Part shown: one piece after another, positions 11,090 through 22,380 of the stretch
Position numbering within the stretch: the stretch's first letter is position 1
Layout of the letters: each line of letters opens with the position of its first letter
DNA from: Molossus alvarezi
Lineage: Eukaryota; Chordata; Mammalia; Chiroptera; Molossidae
NCBI GenBank assembly: GCA_037176705.1
Contig: JBAWUJ010000061.1
Span: 124,001-188,000 of the forward strand
Direction: 5' to 3'
DNA: 64,000 nt
Made by a program: the position numbers and the translations under genes
Notes under the pieces: model-generated
The model's input: only the letters and a program-made list of their open reading frames with translations
The model's database searches: none
What the model was told of the DNA's origin: nothing

Positions 11090-12269
11090 ATGTGCCACAG
11101 CTTTTTTATCCATCCATCTACTGGTGGACACTTGGGCTGTTTCCAGATCTTAGCTATTGTAAATAGTGCTGCTATGAACATGGGGGTACATATATTCTTC
11201 CTGATTGGTGTTTCAGGCTTCTTAGGGTATATTCCCAGCAGTGGGATCACTGAGTCAAATGGAAGTTCAATTTTTAATTTTTTGAGGTAGCACCATATTG
11301 TTTTCCATAGCGGCTGCACCAGTCTGCATTCCCACCAGCAGTGTATTAGAGTCCCCTTTTCTCCACACCCTCGCCAACACTTGTTGTTTGATGATTTGTT
11401 GATGGCGGCCATTCTGACAGGTGTGAGGTGATACCTCGTTGTTTTAATTTGCATCTCTCTGATGATTAGTGATGATGAGCATTTCTTCATATGTTTCTTA
11501 TCCATTTGTATGTCCTGTTTGGAGAGGTGTCTATTTATTTCCTCTGCCCATTTTTTTAATTGGATTCCTTGTCTTCCTTTTGTGGAGTTGTATGAGCACT
11601 CTAAATGTATTGGAAATTAACCTCTTATCTGATATATCATTGGCAATTATGCTCTTCCATACAGTGGGTAGCCTTTCCATTTTGATGATTGTATCTTTCG
11701 CTGTGCAGAAACTTTTGAGTTTGATGGAGACCATCAACTTACACCCTACACGAGAATAAACTCAAAATGGATAAAAGACTTAAATGTAACTCATGAATCC
11801 ATAAAAATCCTAGAAGATACTGTAGGCAACAAAATTTCAGACATCATACGCAGCAGAATTTTCACTGACACATCACCTAAGGCAATAGAAACAAAGGAGA
11901 AAATAACCACATGGGACTACATCAAAGAAATAATCTTAAAGGAAGCAAGAGAGGTACAGAAAGTTACCTACAAAGGAGCTCCCATTAGAGTGTCAGCTGA
12001 TTTTTCAATAGAAACGCTGCAGGCCAGAAGGGAGTTGCATGACATATAAAAAGAAATGCAAGGATATCATTTAAACTAAAAAAAGAAATAAAGAGCTTCA
12101 TGGATTTAAAAATAAAAAAAATAAAGCTAAAGGAGTTTACCACCACCAAACCAGAACTGCAAGAATTGAAGAAAGGACTGTTGAAAGAAGAGGAAGAAGA
12201 AGAAATGGAAGGAGAGAAAGAAGAACACAGGCATAAATTTAAAATGCCAACTAAGTCCTATCTAGCAAG

Positions 12270-13315
12270 AATAACCTTAAATGTAAATAACTTAAATGCT
12301 CCAAACAAAAGACATAGTACATGCAAAATAATGAAACTAGACCATCAATTTACACCATACACAAGAATAAACTCAATCCGAATAAGACTTAAATGTGACT
12401 CATGAATTCATAAAAATCCTAAAAGAAACTATAGGCAACAAAGGTTTAGACATCATAAGCAGCAGAATTTTTATGGATACATTACCTAAGGCAACAAAAA
12501 CAAAGGAGAAAATAAACACATGGGCCTACACCAACTAAAAAGCTTCTTCACAGCAAAATATTCAATCATCAGTATGGATTGTCAACCTACTATATGGGAG
12601 AGTGTAATTGCCAATGATATATAAGAAAAGGAGTTCATTTCCAATATATATTTAGAGTGCTCATACAACTCAACAAAGGAAAGACAAAGAAGCCAATTAA
12701 AAATTGGGCAGAGGAACTAAATAGACACCTCTCCAAACAGGACATACAAATAGCCAAGAGACATAAGACGAAACGCTCAACATCACTAATCATCAGAGAT
12801 GCAAATTAAAACAACAATGAGGTATCACCTCACACCTGTCAGTATGGCCACCATCAACAAATTATCAAACAACAAGGGTTGTCGAGGGTGTGGAGAAAAG
12901 GGGAATCTAGTACACTGCTAGTGGAAAATGCAGACTGGTGCAGCCACTAAAAAACAATATGGAGTTACCTCAAATAATTAAAAATTGAATTTCCATTTGA
13001 CTCAGTGATCCCACTTCTAGCAATATACCCAAGAAGCCTGAAACACCAATCAGAAAGAATATATGTACTCCCATGTTTATAGTAGCACTATTTACAATAG
13101 CTAAGATCTGGAAAAAGCCCAAATGTCCATCAGTAGTCCAATAGATAAAATAGCTGTGGTACATATACACAATGGAGTACTATGGAGCTGTAAGAAAGAA
13201 AGATCTCTTATCCTTTGAGATGACATGGAGGGACCTGGAAAGTGTCATCCTAAGTGAAACAAGCCAAACAGAGAAAGACAAGTATCATATGATTTCACTT
13301 ATTTGTGGAATATAA
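12270..13315 (+). pseudogene. Old L1 ORF2 remnant with large internal deletion
   Basis: The first endonuclease residues (ITLNVNNLNAPNKRH) are fused at about 12322 to the region after the RT ([17 protein letters not shown]). The C-terminal domain follows to the TAA at 13313-13315, with many frame breaks. The cysteine motif region is recognisable around 12870-12920. It is non-functional. Confidence 0.82.
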
Positions 13316-13657
13316 TGAATATAATAGTTTGAGGAATGGGATAGTCCAAGAGACGTAGAAGTGGGGTACAGAATAATAATCCCAGAAGAGGGCTTAGGGA
13401 GGAGAGATGAACCACAGAACTTATATGCATGTATGCATGAACAATGGAAATGGACTACAAAGCCGGGGAAAGAACAGGGAGGGAGGGGAAGGGGGACTAA
13501 GTCGGGGAGAAAGTAGAATCATCTGTAACAAAAATTGATTAATTAAATTTTAAAAAATGAAAAAAATGAATAAATAAAATTATGGTTGACCTGAAATTTA
13601 GCAAATGAAATACAACTTATATGGACATTATTCCTGATCATGGTCTGTTTCATGGAT

Positions 13658-14023
13658 TCATATGTAGGAAAAAATGCCACAGCTCCTTAGTGTGGAAAAC
13701 AGTCCTTTGAAGTCCATGTTAATGTACAATGCCTCTTGATGTTTCAAATCACCTCTAACATTCTGTTTTTTGTAGAAGGATTTGTCACATGGTTTGGACT
13801 TTAAATTTTGCATGAAAACTTTTTTGTCCTTTGAGAGAATAGTCTGATCACTAGCAGTGTTAGGATCTGTATTTGGAACGCCTGGTCAAATAGGTACACA
13901 ATAACTGATACCTGGCTTTTTAGTTATTTTTGTTTCTTTGTTTGGATCAAGTCCACTCTCTGGAAGTTCAGTTTTTGATGGATAATCTCTTAATTTAACA
14001 CGACTTCTACCAGGTAATGGCAG
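13658..14023 (-). pseudogene. Unrecognised coding-like fragment, antisense
   Basis: On the minus strand one frame runs 121 codons, from after a TAG (14024-14026) to a TGA at 13658-13660, with a single TGA at 13886-13888. The amino-acid composition looks protein-like: it includes LPGRSRVKLRDYPSKTELPE, KKPGISYCVPI and SKPCDKSFYKKQNV. It is not L1, SINE or TSPY sequence. I do not recognise the family. It may be a processed pseudogene of a cellular gene or a decayed exon. No poly(A) tail of its own can be separated from the neighbouring L1 tail at about 13574. Confidence 0.45.
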
Positions 14024-14079
14024 CTAATGGTTTCCCAATCTAAAAGATATTACAATGTTTGTTTTTAACACCAGAATAT

Positions 14080-14290
14080 GTAAGCGATCCTGTGCAACAC
14101 AGCAGGGACTGTGCGATCCAGTTACCCACAGGTCCTGCGGGGTGCTAAATCACCAGAGCGGCCTGTGTGACCCAGCTGTTAACAAGATATTTATATAGGA
14201 TGTGAAAATGGAGACAAAGTGAATGGAAGCTACACAGACGATCTCCCAGGACCAAACAGAAATTACAGTGAAAATAAAGACATATCCTTG
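14080..14290 (+). mobile_element. Orphan L1 5' end with 73-bp-type monomer
   Basis: One to one and a half monomers ('cagcagggactgtgcgatcc', 'agttacccacaggtcctgcg') are followed by a linker (aacaagatatttatatagga) and then the L1 5' start 'gtgaaaatggagacaaagtg' with 'ggaagctacacagac'. The homology to the 5' end of L1 'B' stops near 14287. The rest of an L1 is absent, so only about 200 bp of the 5' end survives. Confidence 0.75.
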
Positions 14291-14544
14291 GTTCTTACAG
14301 GAAGTCATACGAGAGATATGGTAAGATAAAGTGATAGCTTGAATATGTCACAAAATTAGATTTAAGAAGCCAGATGGCATCTTACCCTACATTTAATTTC
14401 AATCAAAAATTAAAAATTATGCCATGTGACTTTGGATTAGTTAAAATGATTTGAATTATTTTTTTATTACCTTCTTTAAGATAATAGATTGCTTTGGGAA
14501 TAAAGCGGCAGTGCCATCTTTTTTTCTTATTAAAGAAATATCAT
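14291..14544. other. AT-rich stretch, nothing recognised
   Basis: About 250 bp between the orphan L1 5' end and the next SINE. I see no ORF, repeat family or regulatory motif that I can defend. Confidence 0.5.
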
Positions 14545-14798
14545 GCCCTGGCGGTTTGGCTCAGGGATTAGAGCATCAGCCTGCGGTCCGGAGAGACCCA
14601 GGTTCGGTTCCCGCTAAGGGCAAGTACTTTGGTTGCAGTTTGTCCCCGGCCCTGGTTGGTCATGCAGGTGGCAGCCACTCGATGTGTCCCTTCACGTCGA
14701 TGTTTCTCACTCTCTCTCCCTTCCTCTCTCTCCCTCCCACTCTATCTGGTACAAAAAATGGAAAAATATCCTCGTGTGAGGATGAAAAAAAAAAAAAA
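14545..14798 (+). mobile_element. Ves-type SINE, sense
   Basis: A clear tRNA-derived head 'gccctggcggtttggctcag' carries a Pol III A-box-like segment and the B-box 'ggttcggttcc'. The body contains 'cgatgtgtcccttcacgtcg', a CT-rich run and 'atcctcgtgtgaggatg', and it ends in a 14-nt poly(A). I found no convincing target-site duplication. Confidence 0.92.
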
Positions 14799-15114
14799 GA
14801 TATGTCGTTTAATAGTTTTTGTTTCATTGTATTTTTTGCTCATGTACACAGAAGGGTTTTTGTTTTGTTGGTCTTTACAGTGTTTGTGAGGCATCTTCTT
14901 AGTTTTATTTAGGGTCTGGCAACTGAGAAAGAGAGAAGCCTGAGAGTGTTGCCTCCTGCAGAAGCCCTAACTGGGACTTAGGATAAAACATGCCAACCAG
15001 GTACTTACTCTTTACTAGGAAATGAAATTGTAACCTTTGGCACTGTTACCAACACTACCACTGAGCCAGCACAGACAAGGGTTTTTTAACATTTTTGAAA
15101 AGAATCCTACCCTA
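14799..15114. other. Interspersed single-copy-like sequence
   Basis: About 315 bp between two SINEs. No gene, splice-site pair or repeat family is recognised. Confidence 0.5.
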
Positions 15115-15352
15115 GAGTATTTTAACATTGATTTTTCAGATAGAGTGGAAGGAAGGGGGGCGTGGAGAGAGAGAGCGATAATTGGTAACTTCAGTATGAG
15201 AAACACATTTATTGTCTTCCTCCCCACCATCCCAATCAGGACCTCAGATTGTACAGCTACTGAGGAACATGTTATTGGTAGAAATCAAACCCAAGGCTCC
15301 TAAGTTTCAGGGAAGATTCTCCAGCCACTGACCTAAATGGCTAGGGCTATTT
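15115..15352 (-). mobile_element. Old tRNA-derived SINE, antisense, diverged
   Basis: It has the layout of the Ves elements in antisense (T-rich, 'ttcagatagagtgga', GA-rich run, 'aatcaaacccaaggctcc', end 'aatggctaggg') but is strongly diverged. The reverse B-box is degenerate. It is probably an early member of the same lineage. Confidence 0.6.
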
Positions 15353-15639
15353 TAACATTTTTCAATCAGATAGAATGTTTGACAGTGTGAAGCTTCAGAA
15401 CCATATGAAAGTCAGGATTTCAGATCATTTTAGGATAATGTGCCTTAATGTGTATTCAAAATCAATTATAGCTAGAACTATGACTATTAAATATTACATG
15501 ATATAAATGTAATATACCCACACTACAACAGCACTATTGATATTTTCCAGCATGGGACACTTGAGATCTATGTTTTGCAAAGATTTAATATTTTATTTGT
15601 AATCCTCTACTATATAAAAAGTCTTTTAGAAGCCCTAGA

Positions 15640-15895
15640 GAGACTGGTGCAATCCAGCTGCCCGCCTGCAGGAACTGCAGGTTTGGGGCACCAGAGAGGC
15701 CTATGTGACCCAGCAGGGACTGTGCCATCTAAATACCAGTGGAACCTGCGGGATACTGAAGCACCAGAGAGGTATGTGTGACCCAGCAGCACATAATATA
15801 GGCATAGAGCTTGGTTTCTAAAGGCACTGTGAAATCCAGTTACCTGCAAAACATGCAGGATTCAGGGACATCAAAAAGGCCTGTGGGACCCAACT
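15640..15895 (+). repeat. L1 'B' 5' monomers (about 3.5 copies of a 73-bp unit)
   Basis: Units show 'gcaccagagaggcctatgtg', 'acccagcagggactgtgcca' and 'gaagcaccagagaggtatgt'. They are the same unit as the large array at 29357-32710. The last unit passes into the L1 5' start through the same linker seen at 14170-14195, which argues that the monomers belong to the L1. Confidence 0.82.
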
Positions 15896-16702
15896 GCACT
15901 CAAGATAGGCATAGAGAATGTGAAAATGGAGGTGGAGTGAATAGAAGCTACAAAGAAGATGTTTCAAAACCAAATGGGAATTAATACTAAATTAAAGACA
16001 AATCCTCAGAAAAAAAGCAACAGAAAAGCAGTAGGACTGGACCATATAACCAGGGGCACTGGTAAGATCTGTGAGGGCATGAGAGGGTTGTGGGCTGGGA
16101 GCTCATGGTCAGCAGCAGCTTAGCTGTGAGCAGCATCCTTGGGGAGTAAAGACCAAGGCCATTCCACAAACCAGATAACCAAGACAGAGCACTAAAATAG
16201 CCACAGACATTCAACTGGGGGCTATGGCAGAGGGAGGGCAAACAGGGCTGAAACTCTGTGAGGCCACCCAGGATTTGGAGGGCACTCAATTTTTGCTGAG
16301 TTTTGGCCACAAATGAAGGTGGCCTGTGTGCTCCTTTCCAGAGCTCTGGACAAAAGCAGCAGCCCTCTCCTCAGAGATTCAGCCTTTCCCAGGTGAGGCA
16401 AATAAATGCAAATTGAGGCTCATTAACAACCAGCATGTATCCCACACTCTGGATATTCTCTTATGCAGAACACCAGAGTTACATTCCAAGGCACTGGGTA
16501 ACTGAGATTATGGAAATAGCTAGAGGATAACTGAACCTTTTCTGGACTTGCAAATCTACCCAGGAAAGTAAAACAAGACAGTGGTGTTTAACATGGGCCC
16601 ACTCAGGCTCATCCAAACCCAGTAGAGGGAGCCACAAATGACAGAACACCAACACCCACAGGAAAAACTTGGAAGGCTTTAAATGCCAATGAGATAGCCA
16701 AA

Positions 16703-17595
16703 ATGGTGAACCAAATCCCAAATAAAAGAACAAGAGAACTTTATCGAAGATGAGATAAATGAAATGCAGCTAAGCAAATTACCAGAGGTAGAGTTCAGAG
16801 CCATAATCTAGAGAAAGCTCAACAGCATGAGTGAGGAAATCATCACCATGAGTATAAATATAGAAACATAGAAAACCAATCAAGGGGAAGGAAATGAAGA
16901 ATGACATAGGAGAAATAAAGAACACATTGAAAGGACTAACCAGCAGAGTAGAGGAAGCTGAGGACCGGATCAGTGAATTAGAAGACAAGGTAGAAAAAAT
17001 CAGCCAGTCAGAAAACCAAATAGAAAAAACAATTAAAAAACAGAAAAACAGCTTAAGAGAACTCTGAGACAATTGGAAACATAATAACATTCGGATCATG
17101 GTAGTCCCTGAAGACGAAGAAAATGGGCAAGTGTTTGAGAATATATTTGAAGAAATAGTGAGAGAAAACTTTCTTAACTTGGTTAAGGAAGAAGGCATTC
17201 GAGTTCAGGAAGCATAGAGATACCCAACTAAGAAGAACCCAAATAGGCCCAAACCAAGACACAGAATAATTAAAGTGCCAAAAATTAAAGACAAAGAGAG
17301 AATCCTAAAGGCAGCAAGAGATAAGCAACAGGTTACCTACAAAGAAAACCCTATAAGGCCCTGAGCTGACTTCTCAACAGAATCACTACTGCCCAGAAGG
17401 GAGTGGCATAAAGTAGTCAAGGTGACGACAAACAAGGATTTGAATCCAAGACTACTCTATCAAGCAAGGCTATCATTCAAAATAGAAGATCAAATAAAGA
17501 GCATTCCAGAAAAAAATTTTTAAAAAAGCTATGGGAATATAATAACACCAAATCAGGGCTGCAAGATATGCTAAAAGGCCTGCTGTCATTAGTAG
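16703..17595 (+). pseudogene. L1 'B' ORF1 remnant
   Basis: Starts with 'atggtgaaccaaatcccaaa', aligning to ORF1 of element A. The coiled-coil and RRM regions are recognisable around 16920-17130 and the C-terminal region up to about 17590. Numerous stops are visible, the original terminator has mutated to TCA, and several frames are used. Confidence 0.85.
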
Positions 17596-17633
17596 AAGAA
17601 ATAGGAAGAAAAATAGAACCACACTAAACAAAA

Positions 17634-20600
17634 ATGGAAATAAATATGTACATATAAATTATCACCTTAAATGTGAATGGTTTGAGTGCTCTGATAAAAA
17701 GACACAGAGTAACTGACAACATCAGAAAGCATGACTCAAATATATGTTCTTAACAAGAGAGCCTCCGCAGAACAAAAGACTCACATAGGTTGATAGTGAA
17801 GGGATGGAACAAAATCTTTCAAGCAAACAGAAGGCAAAAAAAAAAAAAAAAATCTGGGGTAGCAATACTTATATCTGATAAAGTAGATTTTAAAATGAAG
17901 GCCATACATTGAGACAAATAAGACCACTACATAATATTGAAAGGATCTATCCAAAAGAAAGATATAACCTTGGTAATCATATATACACCCAATTTAGAAG
18001 AACCAACATCTGTTAAAAGTATTTTGGAGGACTTAAAAGGAGAAATCAACAGCAATACAATCATAGCAGGGAACTGCAATACCCTGCTGACATCATTGTA
18101 TAGATCTTCTAGACAAATGATTATCAAGAAAACCCAGACTCTAAATGAAGTGCTAGATCAAATGGATTTAATATATATATACAGAGAATTACACCCAAAA
18201 CTGCAGAATTCACATTTCTCTCAAGTGTACATGGGACATTCTCAAAGATAGACCCCATGTTCCACGTTAGGGCACAAACTAAGTCTCTACAAGTTCAAGA
18301 AAATTGAAATCATATCAAGCATCTTCACAGATCACAATGGCATGAAACTAGAAATCAATTCAATAAGAACATTCAAACACATTTGAAAACATGGAGGCTA
18401 AATAGCATGTTGTTGATCATTGAATGGGTTACTGTGGAGATCAAGGAGAAAATTAAGAACTTCCTAGAAACCAATAAAAATCAACACAGAAAAACACAAA
18501 ATCTATGGCATGCAGAGAAAGTAGTTCTGAGAGGGAAGTTCATAGCACTACAGGCCTCCTCAAGAAGCAAGAAAAAATTCTAATTAACTATCTATCCTCA
18601 CCACTTATAGACTAAAAAGCAAACAGAAAGAAAACCCCAGAGCAAGTAGAAGGAAGGAAATAGTAAAGATCAGAGCAGAAATAAATGACATGGAGACCAA
18701 AAAGCAATTCAAAGACTCAATGAAACAAAGAGCTGGTTCTTTGAAAAGATAAAGAAGATTGATGGACCATTAGGTAGACTCACCAGAAAACAAAGAGAGA
18801 TAACCCAAATACACAAAATCAGAAATGAAAGAGGAAAAGTAACAACTGACACCACAAAAATATAAAGTGATCGTTAAAAACTGCCACAAATAATTATATG
18901 GCAACATATTTGACTAAGCAAAATTGACAAATTTCTAGAAACACGTGTTCTCTCAAAACTGAACCTAGACAAAAGCGAAAACTTGAACAGACCAATAACA
19001 ACAAAAGAAATTGAAGAGGTAATCAAGACTCTCCCAGCAAACAAAAGCCCAGGCACGGACTGCTTCATGGGGGAATTTTACCAAACATTCAAAGAAGAAC
19101 TAATACCCGTTCTCCTCAAACTACTTCAAAAAATTCAAGAAGGCCCTGGCCAGTTTGGCTCAGTGGTTAGAGCATCAACCCGCAGTCCAGAGAGACCAGG
19201 GTTCGGTTCCCGCTAAGGGCACGTACCTCGGTTGCAGTTTGTCCCCGGCCGTGGTTGGGTTGTGTGGATGGCAACCACTCGATGTGTCCCTTTCACATCG
19301 ATGTTTCTCTCTGTGTGTCTCCCTCCCACTCTATCTGAACAAAAAATGAAAAAAATGTTTTTGGTTGAGGATAAAAAAACAAAAACAAACAAAAAATTCA
19401 AGAAGAATAAATACTTCCAAACTCGTTTTATGAGGCCAGCATAATTTGCATTCCAAAACAGAAAGAAAGAAAAGTACAGACCAATATATCTGATGAACAC
19501 AGATGCCAAAATTCTTAACAAAATACTAGTAAATCTAATCCAGAAATACATCAAACAAATTATTTACCATGACCAAGTGGGATTCATTTCAGGGATGCAA
19601 GGCTGGTACAATATGTGGAAATCAACAAATGTGATACACCACATAAACAAAAAGAAAGATAAAAATCATAGGAACATATCAATAGACGCTGAAAAAGCAT
19701 TCAACAAAATCCAGCACCAATTTCTGATAAAATGCAGAGCAATCTGGGAATAGAGGGATACTATCTTGACATAATAAAGGCCATAGATGAAAGACCTACA
19801 GCCAACGTCATATTCAATTGGCAAAAATTAAATACATTTACCTTAAGAACAGAAACAAGACAAGGATGCCCAATTTCACCACTCTTATTTAACATAGTAC
19901 TGGAAGTCTTAGCCACAGATATCAGATTGGAAGAAAAAAAAAAATAGATCAAAATTGGAGAGGAGAAAGTAAAACTGTCATTATTTGCAAATGAAATGAT
20001 ATTATACGTAGAAACCCCCAAAGATTCCATCAAAAATTTACTACATTTAATAAATGAATTTGAAAAAGTAGCAGGATACAAAATTAATGTCAAGAAATCA
20101 AATGCATTCTTATACACCAATAATGAACTCACAGAAAGAGAAACTTAAGAAATAAACCCATTTACCATCACGGCAAAAAAATTAAGATACCTAGGAATAA
20201 ATTTAATCAAATAAATAAAAAACCTATTCTCACAAAACTACAGGTCATTGAAAAAAGAAATATAGATAGATATAAAAAAGTGAAAGCACATACTTTGTTT
20301 ATGGATTGGAAGAATTAACATCATTAAAATGTTCATACTAGCCAAAGCAATCTATAGATTCAATGCAATCCCCATTAAAATACCAACAACACACATCAAA
20401 GAACTAGAACAAATACTTCAAAAGTTCACATGGACCAAAAAAGGCCTTGAATAGATACAGCAATCTTGAAAAAAAAAAAAAAAGAACAAAGTTATAGGGA
20501 TCACATTACCAGACTTCGGATTATACTAAAAAGCCACTGCAATCAAAACAACCATGTACTGGCACAAGAACAGGCAGAAAGATCAATAGAACATAATAGA

Positions 20601-21678
20601 GAACCCAGAAATATGCCCAATTAATATTTGACAAAGGTGGCAAGAGCATGCAGTGGAGTAAAGACAACCTTTTTAATAAATGGTGTTGGGAAAATTGGAC
20701 AGCTACATGCAAAAAAATTGAAATTAGACCATCAACTTACACCATATGGAAGAATAAACTCAAAATGGATAAAAGACTTTAATGTGACCTTAATGTAATC
20801 CATAAAAATTCTAGAAGAATTGTTTGTTAGGCAACAAAATTTCAAACATCATGCACAGCAGAATTTTCACTGATACATTACCTAAGGCAACAGAAACAAA
20901 GAAGAACATGAACACATGGGACTACATCCAACTCAAAAGCTTCTGTACAGCAAAAGATACAATCATCAAAATGGAAAGGAAACACTTTGTATGGGAGAGC
21001 ATAATTGGCAATAATGTGTCAGAGAGTCCTCATACAACTCAACCAAAGGAAGACAAAGAACCCAATTAAAAAATGGGTGTTAGTAACTAAATAGACACCT
21101 CTCCAAATAGGACATACAAATGGCTAAGAAATATATAAAGAAATGCTCAACATCACTAATCATCAGAGAGATGCAAATTAAAACAACATGCTCACTCCTG
21201 TCAGCATTGCTCCCATCAACAAATCATCAAACAACAAGTGTTGGCAAGGATGTGGTGAAAAGGGACTCTACAATAATGCTGGTGGGAATGCAGACTGGTG
21301 CAGCCACTATGGGAAACACTATGGTGTTACCTCAAAAGTTAAAAATTGAACTGTCATTTGACCTAGTGATCCCAATTCTAGGAACATACCCTAAGAAGCC
21401 TGAAACACCAATCAGAAAGAATATATGTACCCCCATGTTCATAGCAGCACCATTTATAATAGTTAAGGTTGGGAAATAGCCCCAAATGTCTATCAGTAGA
21501 CAAATGAATAAAATACCTGTGGTACATATACACAATTGAGTACTATGCACCTGTAAGAAATAAAGATCACTTATCCTTTGAGATGACATGGAGGGACATG
21601 GAAATTATTATCCTGAGTGAAACAAGACAAAAGAGAAAGAAAAAATATCACATGATCTCACTTATTTGTGGAATATAA
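17634..21678 (+). pseudogene. L1 'B' ORF2 remnant, catalytic motif FANE
   Basis: The ATG at 17634 (atggaaataaatatgtac) matches the ORF2 start of element A. Endonuclease fragments are at 17937-18251. The RT core is at 19493-20130 but the catalytic FADD reads FANE (19984-19995), losing both metal-binding aspartates. The C-terminal region and cysteine motif lie near 21240, and the TAA is at 21676-21678. The frame is broken repeatedly and by the SINE at 19143-19389. Confidence 0.87.
19143..19389 (+). mobile_element. Ves-type SINE with 16-bp target-site duplication
   Basis: Flanked by perfect 16-bp copies of 'caaaaaattcaagaag' (19127-19142 and 19390-19405). It has the head 'gccctggccagtttggctca', B-box 'ggttcggttcc', 'cgatgtgtccctttcacatc' and an A-rich tail. 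It inserted into the RT-encoding part of L1 'B' and is among the best preserved SINEs here. Confidence 0.96.
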
Positions 21679-21935
21679 TGAATATAACAGTGTGGGAATG
21701 GGGTAGACCCAAAGATGTGGAAGTGAATGTGGAAGACTGACAATCCCCAGAAGAGAAGTTGGGGGAGAGAGATAAACCACAGAACTTATGTGTATGTATG
21801 CATGAACAATGGATCATGAATGGCACACCCATGGATGGCATGAGGAAGTATCGGGAGGTGGGACTCAGTGGGGGGAAAAGGAGAAATATCTGTAACAAAA
21901 ATAAATAAATTAATTTTAAAAGAAATAAACAAAAA

Positions 21936-22380
21936 ATAAATTACTTAATGATGTACTCACCAGCAGCACTAACAACTATTTGTCAAAGGGGCACGCTGAA
22001 CCCACACACGCTTTGCAGGCATATTCTCCATGGCTAGCTCCATCAGGTGCTCAAAAAAAACAACTTCCCAGTGTGCAACGGTCGCTCTGACTGGCCTCAG
22101 ACACTGAGCCTCAAGCATTATGGACAAATCAGGAGGCAACCACAGTTGAAAAAGGATGACATTCCCTTGACTGGTGCCACATTATAGTGTCTCTTGGCCT
22201 CAATTGAGCCTTGGCAGGGCCAGAATAAAGTAAGGGGAAACTTTGAAGGCCCCAAAATTATCTGTCCTATTAAGAAACTTTGACTGATCAACAATTATGC
22301 TTAGTGGTGGTCTGGGCCCTGAGGGAAAAACACAGGAGAAATCAAGGTCCCTGACTGCTAAGAGGCTGATAAGGAATCAA
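21936..22380. other. Single-copy-like sequence between L1 'B' and duplication copy B
   Basis: About 445 bp with no recognisable gene or repeat. In copy A the corresponding position is occupied by L1 'A', so this may be the sequence that flanked the L1 'A' target on its far side. Confidence 0.5.

Larger units (their letters stand above)
10058..11922 (-). mobile_element. Young L1 insertion with target-site duplication, 5' inversion and 3' transduction
   Basis: The insertion is flanked by a perfect duplication 'caaagaaataatctt' (10043-10057 and 11923-11937). Read on the minus strand from its 3' end, it has a poly(A) tail (10058-10066 as T), 58 bp of non-L1 sequence, a second A-rich tract (10125-10131), then the L1 3'UTR and ORF2 C-terminal half up to about 11733. 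The remaining 190 bp (11734-11922) are L1 ORF2 in the opposite, plus orientation and abut the minus part almost without loss. This is the twin-priming inversion signature. A SINE (10487-10753) and a small L1 fragment (10807-11089) are nested inside. Confidence 0.92.
9418..12180 (+). pseudogene. Old L1 ORF1 remnant, split by a retrotransposon insertion
   Basis: The start region reads MPPEMELHELEESDLSDKEF, followed by an acidic and lysine-rich coiled-coil stretch, then sequence matching the RRM region (NNIRIIGVLE) with stop codons and frame changes. It is cut at 10043 by the L1 insertion of 10058-11922. It continues at 11938 with counterparts of the C-terminal domain (VTYKGAPIRVSADFS) as far as an acidic run near 12200. 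It is non-functional. Confidence 0.78.
8330..13574 (+). mobile_element. Old L1 in sense orientation, internally deleted and interrupted
   Basis: An older L1 than element A. A GC- and CAG-rich 5'UTR-like region (8330-9370) is followed by ORF1 (from about 9418), broken at 10044 by a younger L1 and resuming at 11938. The first codons of ORF2 are at about 12270-12320 (LNVNNLNAPNKRH). A large internal deletion joins these at about 12322 to the ORF2 C-terminal region ([14 protein letters not shown]). The ORF2 stop is at 13313-13315 and the 3'UTR reaches the A-rich end near 13574. The deletion removed most of the endonuclease and the whole RT. Confidence 0.82.
15617..21935 (+). mobile_element. L1 retrotransposon 'B', full length with 5' monomers, decayed
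   Basis: It begins with about 280 bp of 73-bp-type monomers (15640-15895) and a linker ('caagataggcatagaga'). The conserved L1 5' start follows ('gtgaaaatggaggtggagtg', 'agaagctacaaag'), then a 5'UTR to about 16700, ORF1, ORF2 (17634-21678) and an A-rich end near 21935. A SINE is inserted at 19143. Many stops and frameshifts make it older than element A. The 3' end carries the expected C-terminal and 3'UTR sequence. Confidence 0.9.

Noticed and set aside
14545..14620. tRNA gene
   Set aside because: A- and B-box-like sequences are present, but they belong to the head of a Ves SINE with a full SINE body and poly(A) tail.
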